A stretch of DNA of 5,609 bases. Origin: Lachnospiraceae bacterium UBA3332. GTDB lineage: Bacteria; Bacillota; Clostridia; Lachnospirales; Lachnospiraceae. Positions 5,368-5,609 of the stretch are shown in pieces; position 1 is the stretch's first letter, and each line of letters opens with the position of its first letter. The notes under the pieces are model-generated. The model saw only the letters and a program-made list of their open reading frames with translations. It made no database searches and was not told where the DNA came from. Both the position numbers and the translations under genes were made by a program. The stretch is from positions 1-5,609 of the forward strand of contig DERU01000185.1 of assembly GCA_002361095.1 (NCBI GenBank). Direction: 5' to 3'.

Positions 5368-5609
5368 ATGGCAAGAAAATTACAGCTTGTCTCGGAACTG
5401 GCAGACCAGACCGCCCGTAACATCACACGGGATGTGGGCGGCTGGAAGCAGTACCTTGACACGGCTTCACGGCTATACAAGTATAAGTTTGACGAGCAGC
5501 TCTTAATCTATGCGCAGCGGCCTGATGCCACGGCCTGTGCGGAGATGGAACTGTGGAATGAAAAAATGCGCCGGTGGGTAAAAGCCGGCTCCAAAGGGAT
5601 CGCCTTAAT
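5368..5609 (+). CDS. N-terminus of a large ArdC-like/helicase-type ICE protein (partial, cut by the window end)
   Basis: An open frame of 80 complete codons with no stop before the window edge. AAGGAGGG (5355-5362) lies 5 nt before the ATG, an excellent ribosome site. The protein begins MARKLQLVSELADQTARN and includes FDEQLLIYAQRPDATACA (residues 41-58), then ELWNEKMRRWVKAGSKGIAL (61-80). This is the N-terminal signature I associate with the ArdC-like single-strand DNA-binding segment that opens very large proteins (SNF2-type helicase and/or adenine methylase, often called LtrC-like) in Tn1549-type ICEs. ArdC-type domains are known from antirestriction proteins that protect entering single-stranded DNA. 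Whether the helicase and methylase parts follow cannot be seen here. Transcription must come through the terminator at 5304-5348 or from a promoter that I cannot identify. Confidence 0.88.
   Translation, partial: MARKLQLVSELADQTARNITRDVGGWKQYLDTASRLYKYKFDEQLLIYAQRPDATACAEMELWNEKMRRWVKAGSKGIAL

Noticed and set aside
5280..5506. Short open frames on both strands across the terminator and the start of the large gene
   Set aside because: They cross the terminator hairpin and are out of frame with or antisense to the gene at 5368, which has a strong ribosome site and a recognisable ArdC-like N-terminus.

Overview
The window looks like part of a conjugative element (ICE) of the Tn1549/Tn916-related type found in gut Clostridia (Lachnospiraceae/Ruminococcaceae-like hosts). 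The grounds are the gene set and order (small Cys-rich protein, sortase, SpaA-like surface protein, topoisomerase III, small element-specific proteins, XRE regulator, Spo0A-C-like small protein, then the start of a very large ArdC/helicase-type protein), strong AGGAGG-type ribosome binding sites, tightly packed overlapping genes and moderately high GC. The assignment to this element family comes from recalled gene content, not from a database search.

Positions 1-4572 form one dense plus-strand operon: a 73-aa protein with four clustered cysteines (17-238); a membrane-anchored class C/D-like sortase (201-986); its likely substrate, a secreted one-domain SpaA-like protein with an IPKTG sorting signal (1002-1724); a full-length type IA topoisomerase III, topB (1712-3832); and two small element-associated proteins (3836-4303, 4300-4572). 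Neighbouring genes overlap or are separated by at most 15 nt, so they are probably co-transcribed and in part translationally coupled. Surface display (sortase plus substrate) and DNA processing (topB) therefore appear to be expressed together, as would fit a mating-contact and DNA-transfer module.

Positions 4573-5348 are a regulatory island. A minus-strand XRE repressor gene (4584-4889) converges on the operon and shares with it an overlapping hairpin terminator. On its other side is a 156-nt AT-rich divergent region. This holds a perfect-consensus promoter (TTGACA, 17 nt, TATAAT) and three related GAAT-N3-ATTC-type boxes spaced 31-32 bp apart, one of them inside the promoter spacer. The promoter drives a 74-aa protein that resembles the C-terminal half of the Spo0A DNA-binding domain (5046-5270). 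A strong intrinsic terminator follows.

From 5368 the window runs into the N-terminus of a large protein with an ArdC-like start, cut off by the window end.

Most genes are recognisable element backbone. The parts most worth a second look are the three-box operator array, the degenerate E-box and probable loss of the isopeptide triad in the SpaA-like protein, the Gly in the TopB toprim motif, and the strong terminator placed just before the large downstream gene.
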